From Pezicula radicicola (Eukaryota > Ascomycota > Leotiomycetes > Helotiales > Dermateaceae), in the NCBI GenBank assembly GCA_003008705.1, contig PDUO01000044.1, positions 312,004-376,003 on the forward strand: a stretch of 64,000 nt of DNA, written 5' to 3'. Made by a program: the position numbers and the translations under genes. Positions within the stretch are counted from its first letter, which is position 1; each line of letters begins with the position of its first letter. This document shows positions 22,541 to 35,244 of the stretch, one piece after another. The notes beneath the pieces are model-generated. The model saw only the letters and a program-made list of their open reading frames with translations. It was not told the DNA's origin and ran no database searches.

Positions 22541-24796
22541 GTATCAGTCTTTGTTAGTCTTCAACAGTGAGTAAGGGAACGAGTATGTGCATAGGCACAG
22601 GATTCATGCGGAGTGCAATAAGGATATGCTTCTTGTAGAGGGAGCATAGCATAGGGTAGAATTAATTTGCGCAGCCGATTAGCCCACCAAGAGAACTGTA
22701 ATTGGTCTAGCGCTAGTGATCTTATCTAGATAAGCGAGCAGCCCACAAAAAAAGAATCACGAGTACTTAAGCCTTTCCCCAACTTCCCTCCTCGTTCTAT
22801 CCTTGCACCAAGCACGAGATCGACTTGGGCTTCGTCCCAAGTTCTTACTTGCTATTACAAGACGCGCCAGGTAAGCCTCCTCGCTATTTCTTACAAGCCT
22901 TCCCAATCTTCGCATGATTCAATATACCACACAATTCGCAGCTTCCACGCTAGCCGTCGCCAAAGAACCTTTTACAGACGTGCTGTGAGCGCAATTTATC
23001 CCTTCCTTGGATGTATGAGCGAATTTGAAACTATTACTTTGCGAGTCCCTATCAGGCCGAACTTAGATGCTTGCTGACTTGCTTGTATCCATATAGTTGC
23101 TCGATATCGATCCCAAGGAGACTCCTCCGCGATACGTACCTTCTCGACAGCAATAACAGCAGCCGGGTTAGACCATATCCGGCACCCGCTGAACGTAGGT
23201 AGCTTTGTGGGTCATTCTGCATTGTACGGCGTGAACAAGCGGTGCGCTGTTGCCATGGATGGGAGTTTTGTAATAATAATAATGAACATATCAGTAATTA
23301 CAGACTACTCTCTTGTTGAATACGATTTATGACCTCGCGAATTCCATGCTTGCTTCTCTTGATATGTGGCCGATACGCCGAGTCCTTACTACAGATGGCG
23401 ACAACGCATAGGACCTCGAAACGTTTACAAGCCTTCCGACTGCGACTCCTAGCCAATCAGGGCTCTATGTACTTTTGATGGAGACACCGCCGACCGCCGA
23501 CCCTAGATTTGGCCCAAGTGGCCTTGATATCCACTGCGGTCAAGGCCATGGCAAGACACTGCATATCTATCTGCTCTGTAGCTTGCCAGGCGTTCAGGCC
23601 CATGCTTGCGTGGTTGCACTAATTCCCTAATGGCTAAGAGACAATATAGCTATGAACGACCTTCAACATGACCTCTCTAACATGGAATCTACGCTAGTCG
23701 TCCTCACGGGGTCAATGATGTCCGAGAAAGGCCAGGTGGCATTCGAGTGTCCCATTCGCTGGATGCCTCAATCAGCTGAGTAGGCGCGCAAGGCCCGTTG
23801 CTCCGTCACTGGGGGGCGAACCGAGCAACGCCATGCAGTCAATTTATATGCAAAACAGCTCTTCCGACTTACTATGAAAAGCTCCGTTATATTCTTAAAA
23901 CCATATTTGACAGCTGTAGGACTGTAGTAAAGTCGGTTGATGGTGACTGAATGTACGATGTTGATTTTGTGTGGTGTTCTACGGATAATTATCCTACTAT
24001 ATGGCATCTCGCACAAGCTTGGTTACTGCTCGACTGTCCACAGGAGGCGAGACACGTTACTGCGAGGGATGTTCAGTTATTCCGGAGGAATCATACGAAT
24101 AATCGAATTCTTCCCCGATGGGAATCTATTCTTACGATTAGCCAGACCCGAAACTTTTTTCCTTTTTCTCGGCGTGTCCCGGTTTGTCTATAAGGGGTGC
24201 CACCGTTATAGAGCTACGACATCACATTCGAGAATATCTTATCACTAATCGTCTTCTCTTCTTAGGTCCCAAGAACAGCACAGCCGGCACCTCACCTCGT
24301 CATCGCGTTGGCAAACGCATTGAAGATACGGTTCATAGCCAGATGTCGTATTGGGTTGAAATGCACCGCTCTTACCAAATCCCAGACCACCCATGTCACA
24401 CGCTGGTTATATCCAGATTCGTAACACCAATACTTCTTGTTGGTATGGTCTGGCGGCCAGTTTCTGGTCACGTCTTGAAAACGGAATTTATATACTATAA
24501 TGTTTCCCATTATAGCCGTAGATCTTGATGTTTGCGAGTTTCATAAGGAGTGCTTACGAAGTATCGGTGGCGCCTACGATTATGTTCGTGGTTCACTTAT
24601 CCTACGTACTATAGCTACTTAAATTATATTAAAAGTCTATAACTTTTAGACCTAAGTAAAAAGTATACTGTAAAACATCCTAAAGTAAACAAAATAGCTA
24701 TCGGCAAGAAAAGACTAAGCCTTCTAAAAAAGGTATTGACATTCTTATACCTCGCTTATTTATAAATTCGGTATTAAAGTCTAAGTAACTTGTAAG
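22541..24796. other. 2.2 kb without a recognisable gene
   Basis: Most of this stretch (22.7-24.5 kb) has balanced base composition, unlike the AT-rich gene deserts elsewhere, yet the short open frames in it (for example 23937-24248, 24184-24528) have no domain. It could be a decayed gene or a non-coding transcript. The last 250 bp are AT-rich. Confidence 0.4.
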
Positions 24797-25813
24797 TCAT
24801 CTACTTAACATCCCCCCCTCTACTACATCCCCCGATTTCATGCCACCCCCAGTTAACCTCTCCTCCTTCCTCTGTTCCTCCCTCTCTTCCTCCCTAATCC
24901 TCGCATCACAAACCCCCGGATAATCACAACAACAACCAATCTCCTCCCCCTTCAAAACGCTCCTCATAGTAATAGAATACCTTCCCTCCCTCTCGACAAC
25001 CATCCCATCCCTCTGATCAAACTTCCTCCCTCGAATCTTATGACTATATCCATATCTAGACGGACCAAGCATAATCAAAAGAGAGCGAGGAGGGAGATAT
25101 AATTCCCAACTTTCACATTCTTCCTCTTCTTCTGCTTTAATTTCTTCAGCAGTAGGAGTTGAAGATTGAGAATCAATTTTGTTTGGAATACCCCCTTCAC
25201 CTCCAATATCAGAATCCTGATGAATAGAATTCCCAACCAAACACCGTTTCGGTTTCCTCATCCTCCTCGCCTCAACCTCACCACACCTCTTAAAAACCAT
25301 AGGAACCTCACTCCCTAAACTCAAACTATAGATCGCCTCTCCAAACATCGAATGAGTATCAACATGAGGAGGAATACCCGTTCCTGGCGGGTAATACTGA
25401 ACAGTAAATTGATCAGGTAAATATTCTTGAATGGGTAATCGTGGAAGAAGAGAGGTTATGTAAGGAGGAAGTGGTTCGTCGTTTGTTGATGAGGTTGCAC
25501 CATTGTTTGTGTAATCGAAACGATATCCGAAATGACGGGTTGTTCTTTTGCCTGTTCCGGACCATTGGTCATCGGACAGGATTGATGAGATTGTGGAGGC
25601 TTCTTCCGAGGCCGTTATGAAGTTTTTGTAGAGCACTAGTCCGTTTTCCCAGCGGTGGATGTTGGGGTTTGTGGGATCGATTTGTGGAGGTGGTGCTGGT
25701 TTGATTTTATTGGGTTGTAACCACTTCATCTTGATGATTCTGCTGGTAATGGTTTTCTCTATTGGTGTTGAAGAAGAGGTGGTTCGAGAAAAATGATGTT
25801 TAAGCGACCCCAC
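24797..25813 (-). CDS. AlkB-family Fe(II)/2-oxoglutarate dioxygenase (ALKBH8-like)
   Basis: Predicted nucleic-acid demethylase or tRNA-modifying dioxygenase, about 338 residues in one exon. The AlkB core runs from about residue 55 to 310: RHFGYRFDYTNN, the substrate-lid region, FTVQYYPPGTGIPPHVD with the H-x-D metal ligands, FGEAIYSLSLGSEVPMVFK, the distal His in GYSHKIRGRKFD, and RYSITMRSV with the 2-oxoglutarate-binding arginines. An acidic low-complexity insert sits between the strands (about residues 200-240). A shorter start at MKWLQPNK (25729) is possible. The C-terminus is Cys- and Glu-rich. It is divergent from the FAD monooxygenase with about 560 bp between them. The class is clear; the exact substrate (DNA, tRNA or protein) is not. 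Confidence 0.85.
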   Translation of the reverse strand: MGSLKHHFSRTTSSSTPIEKTITSRIIKMKWLQPNKIKPAPPPQIDPTNPNIHRWENGLVLYKNFITASEEASTISSILSDDQWSGTGKRTTRHFGYRFDYTNNGATSSTNDEPLPPYITSLLPRLPIQEYLPDQFTVQYYPPGTGIPPHVDTHSMFGEAIYSLSLGSEVPMVFKRCGEVEARRMRKPKRCLVGNSIHQDSDIGGEGGIPNKIDSQSSTPTAEEIKAEEEEECESWELYLPPRSLLIMLGPSRYGYSHKIRGRKFDQRDGMVVEREGRYSITMRSVLKGEEIGCCCDYPGVCDARIREEEREEQRKEERLTGGGMKSGDVVEGGMLSR

Positions 25814-26370
25814 GTTCTAGAAAATCGGACAATTTCCATGATTGGCTATTTCAGAACTAGCGCACACCATTAGTGAGAACTAGTTGCGGGTAAGCAAATA
25901 TCCGGCTCTCCTTCATCAAATGGCACTTTTCTATCATACAGGTTTTATATCCTCAAAATTTAGTAAACCCCTTTTCCTACCATCACAGGGATAAGACGTA
26001 GCGTTTCTACGAAATAGTTACAATCAAATCCTCAACAACCGAGGTAAGAACGTCAAGGGAAACTTCATAACGTCAGCCTCGTCAGCCTCGTCAGATTATT
26101 CCCAGCAGGTAAGATTTTAGGTCAATATTCGGTATACAGAATGCAACCTCACTGGTCATCTCAAAAACAAACTTCCTAACACACGCCCTTTCAAAAGTAA
26201 GATAAAGTACGTGAAAGTATCCAATACGTGTCTGATAAAAAAAAGGAGATAATATCACGACATTACCTTCAAATTTGAAAATCTAAACCACATCTTTTAT
26301 CCTTATCCTCTCCACAACCCCTTCCCCAATACCTCTTCATTCTCACCACACTCTCCACCCAAAAACCACA
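25814..26370. other. divergent promoter region, AlkB / FAD monooxygenase
   Basis: About 0.56 kb shared by two divergent genes. It contains a short tandem GTCAGCCTC repeat at about 26071-26094 and a CT-rich leader just before the monooxygenase start. No gene seen. Confidence 0.4.
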
Positions 26371-28159
26371 ATGAATCAACCAACAACCACCAAACCCCCC
26401 TTCAAAGCCCTAATAGTCGGCGGCTCAGTAGCAGGACTAACACTAGCCCACGCCTTCTCAGCAGCTGGTATCGAATACACGCTCCTAGAAGCTAGACAAG
26501 AAATCGATCCACAAGTAGGACAGAGTATTATTATAATGCCTAACGGAGCGAGGATTTTACATCAGTTAGGTGTTTGTAAGAAGATTGAGGAGGTGGGGGA
26601 ACCGTTACGGGAGGTGGTTTTGAGGAGGTCCGATGGGAGGTTTGTTAGTAGGACGGATTGGCCGGAGGTTGTTAGTCAGAGGTAAGCTTATTCTCTTACT
26701 TTTACTACGAGTATTTGAGACTATGGTTGATGGAAGTTGGGAGGGGAGGAAATATCAGAAATTGATGTGTTGAGATACTGGAGAGATCGTGCTGATGCTA
26801 GGTACCTATGATATAGATTAGGATGTCAACACACAATAATCGAACGGAAAACCTTCCTCCGCCTCCTCTACGACCAATTACCCCCTCCCCAAAAACAAAA
26901 CATCCACCTCTCCAAAAAAGTGACAGAAATAAATCAAACCCCATCTGGAGTAACGATCAAATGTTCAGACGGAACCACATACAAAGCCGATATAGTTATA
27001 GGCGCAGATGGAATCCATAGTAGAGTCCGAGAAGAAATGCGACGAAACGCAGAAGAAAACGGAGATATCGAAGTAATAAGAAAAGATAAAGATAGTATAA
27101 CAGCTGAATATAATTGTATATATGGTATAGCAACACCCACCTTCGGACTCGAAGCAGGAACCTTTCAAACAGCATCAGACATCGATCATAACTCTCTCGT
27201 ATTCGTCGGTACAGGTGGAGTACCACTTTGGTTCTTCATGTCCAAAATGCCACGTCGTTACGCATATCATGAAATCCCGAGATATACTAAGGAGGATATT
27301 GAAGGACAGGTTGAGAAACTTGGAGACTTTCAGTTGATTGATAATGTTAGTTTGAGGGGTTTATGGAAGGCTACGGAGGGGAGTGGAAGGTTTAGTTTTG
27401 TGCCGATGGAGGAGGCTACTAATGAGTGTTGGACTTGGGGGAGGTTTGTTGGTGTTGGTGATGCTGTTCATAAGATGACTCCGAATATGGGTCAGGGTGG
27501 TAATCAAGTAAGTCCAGTTCCCTCTCAGATTTCGATCCATTCTAAAATCTATACTTCTACATCCCTTCATACTACCAAAAATTAATATCTAAAACAAAAC
27601 CCAGGCAGTAGAAAGTGCAGCAGCTCTAGCAAACGCCCTCAACACCCTCCTGAACCGCCCAGCCACAACCACAACCACAACCACAACTCCAACAAACCCA
27701 AAACCCACATCCCCACAAACACCACCCAAACCCCCCTCCCTCTCAGAAATCCACAAAGCCCTAACCCACTTCCAACAAACCCGACTCAAAAGAGCAACCA
27801 TCACCACAAAAATAGCAAATCGTTTAACCCGCGAAGACGCCCTAGCAACCCTAGAATACACTCTCAGATTCCTATACCTACGACCTCAGATAGAAGCGAA
27901 TGCAATAGGTAAGTCCATATATATCGTCTACCTACTTCCTTCATAATACTTCTATACATTAGAATTGGTTACAGTAAAAAGAAGAAAAAAGAGGTATTCT
28001 AATTAACATATAATGCTGTACGACATAGATTTCCACACCAAATTCCAAAGCGCAGCTCCTTTTCTTGATTTCTTACCACTTTCTGAACGAGCAAGATGGA
28101 ATCCAAAGACGAAATATAATGATGGGAAGGAAGCGAAAGGAAAAGTGAGGGCATCGTAA
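26371..28159 (+). CDS. FAD-dependent monooxygenase (salicylate hydroxylase/PHBH-type)
   Basis: Predicted class A flavin monooxygenase, about 478 residues. Four exons join in phase: 26371-26681, 26817-27507, 27605-27908 and 28029-28159. Signatures: N-terminal Rossmann [16 protein letters not shown], the middle DG motif [10 protein letters not shown], and the C-terminal FAD-binding [17 protein letters not shown]. The region after that has a Thr/Pro-rich insert (poly-Thr, [13 protein letters not shown]) in the loop encoded by exon 3. Homologues act on aromatic acids or in terpenoid pathways, but the substrate cannot be predicted. The second intron follows the GGNQ motif exactly. The exact 3' end is less certain because GTAAGT at the stop could also be a donor. 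Confidence 0.87.
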
Positions 28160-28956
28160 GTTTTTTCTTCTTCTTTTTTTGGTTGGTTGGATGTTGGGGT
28201 TGAGAAGTATGCTAATAATATTTTGACATTTGAAGGTTGTAGATTGAAAACTCTCTGTATAAACGTGTTTGATAAGCTTCAATTCAATTGTGGTCAAAGG
28301 ATCTTGAGGCGTTGATAGAAATTTCGGTGGACGAGTGGGGGTTAGGGGTGAACTTGAAGGCCGTGCTTGTAATTACAGTAAGTTGCTAGAAGATAAGGGA
28401 TTCAAGCATGGCGGGTTGCATGTGATGAATCAAAAGGGCTTAGAGCCCCCACAACTAGGAGACGAGTAACATTCTCGACCTAGGTTTTTACTCGATGGGA
28501 GAGCCTAAGAGTAGCTTCCGGGTATGCAATTGCTCGATCAGATGTTTGTACCACAAAGATATTATTAAGACGAAGGGAATAGATTTGGCTTAATAGATTA
28601 ACAATCCCTGTCCAGCTAGATCTGCTGTTGTAACCACTTGCCACCATTTGGCTCCAGGTGAGACAGCGAGTCACTAAGAAAAAAGCCTGTTCTTTGTTTC
28701 CAGTTCTGAAGACGTCCTTCCAGTAATCTTCAGTTTCGACTCAAGCTGGAAGCAGAATATGATCGTGCGAAAATAGTAGTGTATCATTGTAATCATCATT
28801 TAAAGCTGCATCCCGAAAGTCCATACAATAACCACTCGTCTCATGGACTTCCTGGGACCCCTTACGACAAGCTCATCCAACATCTCAAAGGGTAAGAATA
28901 CTTAAGAATATGTAATGTTTGACAACCAAAAAAACTTGATCTATTAGATCTCACTC
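28160..28956. other. intergenic between convergent genes, no gene seen
   Basis: About 0.8 kb between the stops of the FAD monooxygenase and LSB5. No recognisable protein or RNA. Confidence 0.4.
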
Positions 28957-30889
28957 TCAAACATTTGCCGTAGGACCCACAGGCCAGCTTGGCTCGCCTC
29001 TTTCAATTCTCGGAGTGTGAAGGGCATTTCGATCGGCAAACGGATTATTTTCATCTTCCTCCTCAAAGTCATCTTCTTCCTCTTCTTCTGCAGGTTGAAC
29101 TGGTCGGGGAGGTGGTGGTGGCCGGGAATGTCCAGTATGGCTTGGGCTGATGTGAAGTCCCGCAAAACCGCGGGAGGCATCGTTCTCCTTGCCCTTCGAT
29201 GCCAGAACTAATTAATGTAAGCACTGTGCTAGCTCCACACAAATTCAAGCCCTTACCTTTGTAAGCATGTGCCTGCTCTGCCATTTCATCCTCACTGTCA
29301 CTATCGGCATCAATTGATCTATCAAGCTGTTCGAAAGAGATGAGCGCAGTGACAAGCTCATCATTAGCATGAAGCAGACCGCCCAACCACTGCTCAGACT
29401 CGACATGTTGGATCTGATGCCAATTAGTAAATGTTGGATAAGTCTTTATTATGACTTAACGCACGTAGTATAGAATCTTTCTCCGAAGGGTCTTGCAATG
29501 TTCAAATCGATTGACAGCTTCTTTGTTCTCTGAGATCCGCTCGCTCTCACGGTTGATCAATTTCAAAGCATTGAGGAGATTCGTCGAAGCAACAGAAGAG
29601 TCTGCAATTGCTGATTTCATTGCATCTTTTTGCTCTTCCAGGTTGAAGTGCTTATTCTTCTTGCCTTTTTTGTCTTTCTTCTTCTTGTCTTTAGAAGACG
29701 AAGTAGAGAATAGAGAGACCGCAGCTGGAGCGGGTTTTGGTGCAGGAAGGCCGTAAGGGTTCGATGGTCGGGGTGGAGAGGCTCTGGTTGATGGCCCAGC
29801 CTCTTCCTCGTCAGAACCACTAAAGGGGTTTTCCTCGGTTTCTTTCAGAACTTTAGAATTGTTCTGAGTAACGGCTTGCTTGCGACGAGGTAGTTCCTAT
29901 CTATGTCAGTATTTCCCTGCCACAAATCCAAGTCTTACAACTCTAATCACTAGGTGGGTTTGAGCCACCGAAAGTATGTGTGCGATTTGATTGATGATCG
30001 ACAGCAACATTTGAGTAGTATCTGTTCACTGAGAAGTGATATTCGCCAGATGTTCCAACCTGGACCGAATAGCACTTTTATGCATTCAAACCAGGCGGTC
30101 CATTCATTCAGAAGGAATCCGAACTTATGTTCGAATGCTGTAATTTTTGTGCGAGGGATTTTGATGGTTGGCTTACCTTGTGAAGAGCAGCAATTCTCTC
30201 AAGTCCTCGGACGTTTTTATATTCCGCAGCCCATGATCCGAACAACTCTCTGCATTTAGCCTTGACGAGAGGGTCAGAAAATTCGGCAGTACCGCAGACA
30301 CGAAGACGCTCGAGAAGCATTTCATCAGCAAAGGTACGCTGGAAACGTGCACCTGCGTTCTGAATAAGACTGTTCAAATTTTCATACTTAGTACTGCTTT
30401 TTTATAATGTTTGGGGTGCTTAGACTAGGTCTCAGTAGCCGTAAGACGATTTCTCATAAGGAGGCGCTGTTTGGAAATACGAACCCATCTAGGATCGTCA
30501 GTGCCCGAAGCTGACGATGTACGTTGCCATACTTGAGCTGTTGGATGCAGAGTCAGTATATATCTTGTTGAAGGGCTAGGAAATTGATGTGCATGTGACT
30601 TAGGGTAATCTAAATCACCGTATTGGATTGTGCATTCCATAACAACAGAGTGACACATGCCAGCGCCATAGTTAAAAAGTTTTGAGGCTCAGTTGTGAAA
30701 TGCTTCAAATTGGTGATCACGTACCTTCTTTCGAATCGCACGAGCCGCTTCAGCTGGACCCGTGCTTTGCAGCTTGATAACCTCAACCAAATCGGGAATT
30801 CCACTCAGGTCATCTTCTTCATAATCCTCACTGGTGAGGTTTTCGACATTAACAGTCACCGCTGAATAGGGTTTCTTTTGGGAGAACAT
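28957..30889 (-). CDS. LSB5: LAS seventeen-binding protein 5 homologue (VHS + GAT domains)
   Basis: Adaptor that in yeast binds the WASP homologue Las17, links actin to endocytosis and binds ubiquitin through its GAT domain. Six exons in phase: 30725-30889, 30485-30537, 30177-30369, 29465-29896, 29257-29413 and 28957-29207, about 416 residues. Residues about 25-150 form a VHS domain (DLVEVIKLQST, KYGNVHRQLRALTILD, LIQNAGARFQRTFADE). A Lys/Pro linker follows (KDKKKKDKKGKKNK), then a GAT three-helix bundle (LLNALKLINRESERISENK). The tail is acidic and ends NPFADRN, an EH-domain-binding motif, with PRIERGEP. It is divergent from the AT-hook gene. The gene is intact and well supported by the family pattern. 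Confidence 0.92.
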
Positions 30890-31636
30890 GGTGGGTTGTG
30901 TTACGCCGGGGTTCGTAGCTCTGGAAGCGGCCGAGAGGCGGGATGTTTGTGAGATCAGGTCCGATCCTTGGCCGTTGTTGCAGATGATCTGCAGCTTCTC
31001 CCGGTGGCTGATGGGTGCAGTTGATCTGCCAGAGGTATCTAACTTGCCTCGTCCAGCAAATATCTCGTGTTGAGCGACGATACAGCGTGGTACAGGCTGG
31101 ACAAGCAAGCAACAGCGGGGTATTGCTACGTTAAAAGGCTCAAGATTAGGTTCTGCGCACTGACTGACTGGGTCTTGGTAAGAATAAGAGCAAAAGTGTC
31201 GGATAGAAGAGACGAAGTATGGAAGAGCGAGCAAAGCGATGCGATGTGCACGAAGTCAAAAGGCAGCAATATGGCTGTGAAACAAGCAGCCAAACGATGT
31301 TTGTTGTTGTTAGGGTTATCTGCAAATTCAATGCTCTACTCTCGACATCGCAAGGAGGCCCCGCCTTGTCGTCACATGCATCAGTGCGTTGTGAATAAAT
31401 TAATACGGCAGCCTTGCGGATACTGCCGTGGCAAGGAAATGCCGCCTTGGCATCAGCCTTGTCCCTTCCATGGCTCACAGCCTCATATCCCTCTTCCTCC
31501 TCTACCTACTCAACTCAACTAGCACATCGCGAACATCAAGAGTCTACCCGTTTTCTGTCTGAACTGATGGGAGGGGACGAGGTGTGGTGAGGTGAGAATG
31601 AGTAGTGTGTGTAATGTACTTTCGTAGGTAGCCAAG
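30890..31636. promoter_or_regulatory. bidirectional promoter region, LSB5 / AT-hook gene
   Basis: About 750 bp between two divergent starts. Open frames crossing it (for example 31067-31522) have no recognisable content. No specific binding sites can be named with confidence. Confidence 0.4.
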
Positions 31637-34474
31637 ATGTCGACATATCATGGTTGGGATCGAGAGGAGCTACGCAAAGCAGGCGAGGTTACTAGAGAAG
31701 CGTCAACAGTCTTGTGAGTACGCTATCAAATCGTCTATTGAACCCTACTGAAAATTCAGCCCAAGGCAAACGCCTGTCGAAATTGGCCCGATATCTTTCA
31801 CACCTATCAATCACAGGCAAGAATCTGCGCCTAACAACCTACGAGGTTTCAGTATCAACAGCGACGCACTATATGATCTTCCCGAAGACTACACCATTCC
31901 CAAACCAGCCGCACGGTCACCAAAGAAGCGAGGACGAAAACCGACCGCGAAAGCAACAAAGGCCCGTTCTGTAAGTCTAGGACAAGTATGGGAGTACGAG
32001 GACGAGGGTGACTCTCCACAACAAGGAGATCCACCTGCCCCGAAGAGAAGGAAGTCGGCACCTGCCAAACGCAACAGAGCTGTAAAAACGATACTAAAGA
32101 ATCCCGAACCAAATCAAAACCAAGATGATGGGGATAAAAGCGTACAAGATAGTGAGATATACGGCGACATAGGTGGTATGCGATTAATTACACCTCCTGA
32201 CACAGCCAGCAGAACGAGGAGAGGAGTTGGTTTTGATGCACAGGGCAAAAAAAACCAATTTTTTCGGGGTTCAATGATCACGAAGCCGGTGATTAATAAG
32301 ACAAAAGGATTAGAACAGCCTTTGAGACCAAAAACTATCATCAAACATACTGGCTGGACAACGACTGAAAATACAGTGAAGAGTTCTCCTATTGTTCCGT
32401 CAAAGACAACCCTGGAAAAGTTGACTTGCTTCAGATATGAATCGACTCCGGTAACGCGGGCTTTGGTCTTGCCAGAAGTAGAACCTTCAAATCAAATTCC
32501 GCCGCACACATCTGTTCAGCCGGGAGTCACAGTATCATCCCATTTATCAGTTCCAGTCTTGTCAGACTATGGTGCGCCTACAAGCGATTCCCATTTCAAG
32601 GACGCCTCATGCAGTGCAGTAGATGCAGTGGATGCAGCTCCCCGAGACCATCCGATACAGAGGTGTGACGTAAGTGGACGAGAACATGCTATTTTTTCAT
32701 TAATTGAGGCTGACCTGATGGTCAACAGAAACCTAGCGCCGAAACTTATCTCGCGGCCGCTCCTGATACTTATGGGCATCAAGTCAATCAACATGCCGCT
32801 GTTGTTGAGCATTGTCAAACATTCGCTAAAGAAAACTCTCCATACGCCTTATCAGATGCCACTAAGAAGGACAGCGATGGTGTGCAAGGTATCGTTGAAA
32901 CGCATCAGTCGGAGCCTTATGACAGTCTCAATGTTCCAGCCATACCTCGATCTTTACATCTTTCTGGTTGTGACCAAGCATACGACGAATATGCCGATGA
33001 GCAATATGCGCAAGAGGAATATGAAGGGCCTTCTGATGATCTACCGCAAAATTATCCAGAATTTCTCTCCAACGATTTAAACTATTTCCCTATCGATGAT
33101 GCTGAGTCACTTCGAATCTCTACTAGAAATGATATCATTAGGCACAGCAGCCCACAAGCACAAATCCCAAACTCAGAACTACCACATCTTCAATCAACGG
33201 AACCATCAATCCCAGAAGAAACAACAAGAGACTATTGGGCCAGCGACGAATTTGACGAGGAAGGCATACAAGACGAAGATTTTCTTGCCTTTGCCTCCGA
33301 TACCGTTATACCAGAGACATCTTCGACTAGTTACACGAGATGGAAGCCTCTGGAAAGCTCGTCGCCGTCTAAACTTCTGCCAAGTACACCTTGTCCTGTA
33401 GCATCGAAAATTAACCGTCGACTTCTCTCTGCAGCCATGATCATCGATGATGATTTCCCTGACTCGGATATTGAAGACGCAATGCTCAATCTCTCCGGGC
33501 TCGGAAATGAAGTCAAAGAGACAAAGGCGCCACCTGCAAGTGTAGCAAAAGAATACGTTGTTGATGATGACTCTGTTAATGAGGAAGTATACGATAGTAC
33601 TCTTAAGTTTTCGCCTCTCAAAACGCACGGCTGGAAAAATACAAGAGACTGTGTTTGTGCAGAAGGTGGTGGCAAAAAGTGCCGGCTATGTGCTCACGAT
33701 GATGGCCACGAGAAGCTGTTGACTGAGGCTGAAGATTGGTCTTTTATTCGTACTGATGATAGAAACCAAGATAGAGGAGATCTCCTTGCGGAAGAAGCAA
33801 GCCCTGCTCCTCGGGTAGACACACAAGCCAGACCTCACGCCCAACGAGAGTCACATTCGTCACCAGAGAGCGTGATTGTGGTGACTCCGCCCGGCCCCCA
33901 AAGCTCACCCAAAGATTCTTTACTGAGCAGGACCGTCAGACTTGATGATAGCCACGAATATCTCCCTCTCCAGGCATTTGCCCGCCCTGACTTCCCTCCT
34001 CTTATCCGCGACCGCTCCCCTATTCTGGGTCTCTCGGGACAGACAGTGCTCCGCACGTGCTTCCGCATTGGCGAGATGCTTAAAGAAGGAGGACGCTGCA
34101 ATGCTGTGAATCAAGATGCTCTAATTGAGCTTTTCGCCCGTGTCACTTTCTCCTCACGCGACTCTGGAACAGTTCGCCAACATTTTCAATTCGCTGATCT
34201 CTTCCACGATCGGCCTCCCTTTCCGAATGGAATCCTGGAAAACTTTAAAACATCGGGTCTTGTTGAGAGTGAAAGTAGGGCACTTCTTGAAGCCGGCGAG
34301 GAACACATGGCCAGAGCTTTGGGTAGGTTACAAAAGGATACCAAGAATGCTTGCTGGGTGTTAAGTATCTTGAGTATCAGAACAACAGACTGGGAAGAAA
34401 TTAGGTGGACGAAGAGAATTGTGAGTGCTAACCAGATGAAATCTGAGAAGGGTATTGTTGTGCCGAAGCTCTGA
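31637..34474 (+). CDS. large conserved fungal nuclear-type protein with AT-hook, function unknown
   Basis: Three exons in phase (31637-31713, 31760-32669, 32729-34474) give about 910 residues. Near residue 75 is SPKKRGRKPTAKATK, an AT-hook-like, basic DNA-binding segment. The middle is disordered and acidic. About residues 690-710 hold a Cys cluster (CVCAEGGGKKCRLCAHDDGH) that could bind zinc. The C-terminal 150 residues look folded and conserved: RSPILGLSGQTVLRTCFRIG, LFARVTFSS, FADLFHDRPPFP, ending shortly after a TTDWEEIRWTKRI segment. The beta-rich texture of this end could be an OB-type fold, but that is a guess. The second intron has a clear CTGACC branch site and CAACAG acceptor. I cannot name the gene. 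Confidence 0.75.
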
Positions 34475-35244
34475 AGAGATCTTGCTATTGTTACCTCTAT
34501 TGCTATCTGTGGCCTCAATGGCTTAACTAACATCAGAACACAACTAACCAGAACGCTTTCTATCTTGGTTCAGATATATCCCTAGCTGAAACTTTCTTCC
34601 TTCAGATGGTCTACCGCTATACCAGGAACATCTATCAGATAGCAACACCAATCATATCAACAATAATACACATCCTCAGGTCTCAGTAAGAGTGAAAACA
34701 TGCTTCATAGCTAAATTTCTTCAAATAAATATAGCACAGGTAAGTTTTACAGTAAATTTTGTGTCTTACCTTGAGGGATGTTGCATACATTTGGTGGATT
34801 GCCGTTTCTTGTGTCGATGTAACCACTTACTGTGTCCACATCGATACTGTACCATACTAAGACTCTTTTCTTGTCTATTTTCACTTAGTTTGGCTTATTG
34901 TTTCTTTTTGGATTGACTTTCGCTTCTGAGATTACAAATTTTTAATACTTCTCCATTCTTTTTCAAATCATGAATGAACCACTGAAGAAAGGTAAACAAC
35001 AATATATATTTGATTCTGAAAATGAGGCGCCAACAGAATATTGGTAGATTATTTGTATTATGACGTGCGAGGTACGACTATGTTAAGAGGGGTGTTGCAA
35101 AAGTGGGATAGATTGACAAACCACGAGATAACGGCTTGAAGGCAGCTAGCTGCCACTTTGAAAACTCATCACAACCACAAGAAGAGTGGTGAAGTCAAGA
35201 TCCCAACCGTCTTTCTATCAAAACACAAAATAGACTCTAAAACC
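34475..35244. other. intergenic, no gene seen
   Basis: About 0.77 kb of AT-rich sequence between two same-strand genes. It holds the 3' region of one and the promoter of the next. Confidence 0.4.

Noticed and set aside
23937..24528. Overlapping open frames that might be a gene
   Set aside because: Three frames are open in places with no shared motif; reported only as a gene-free stretch.
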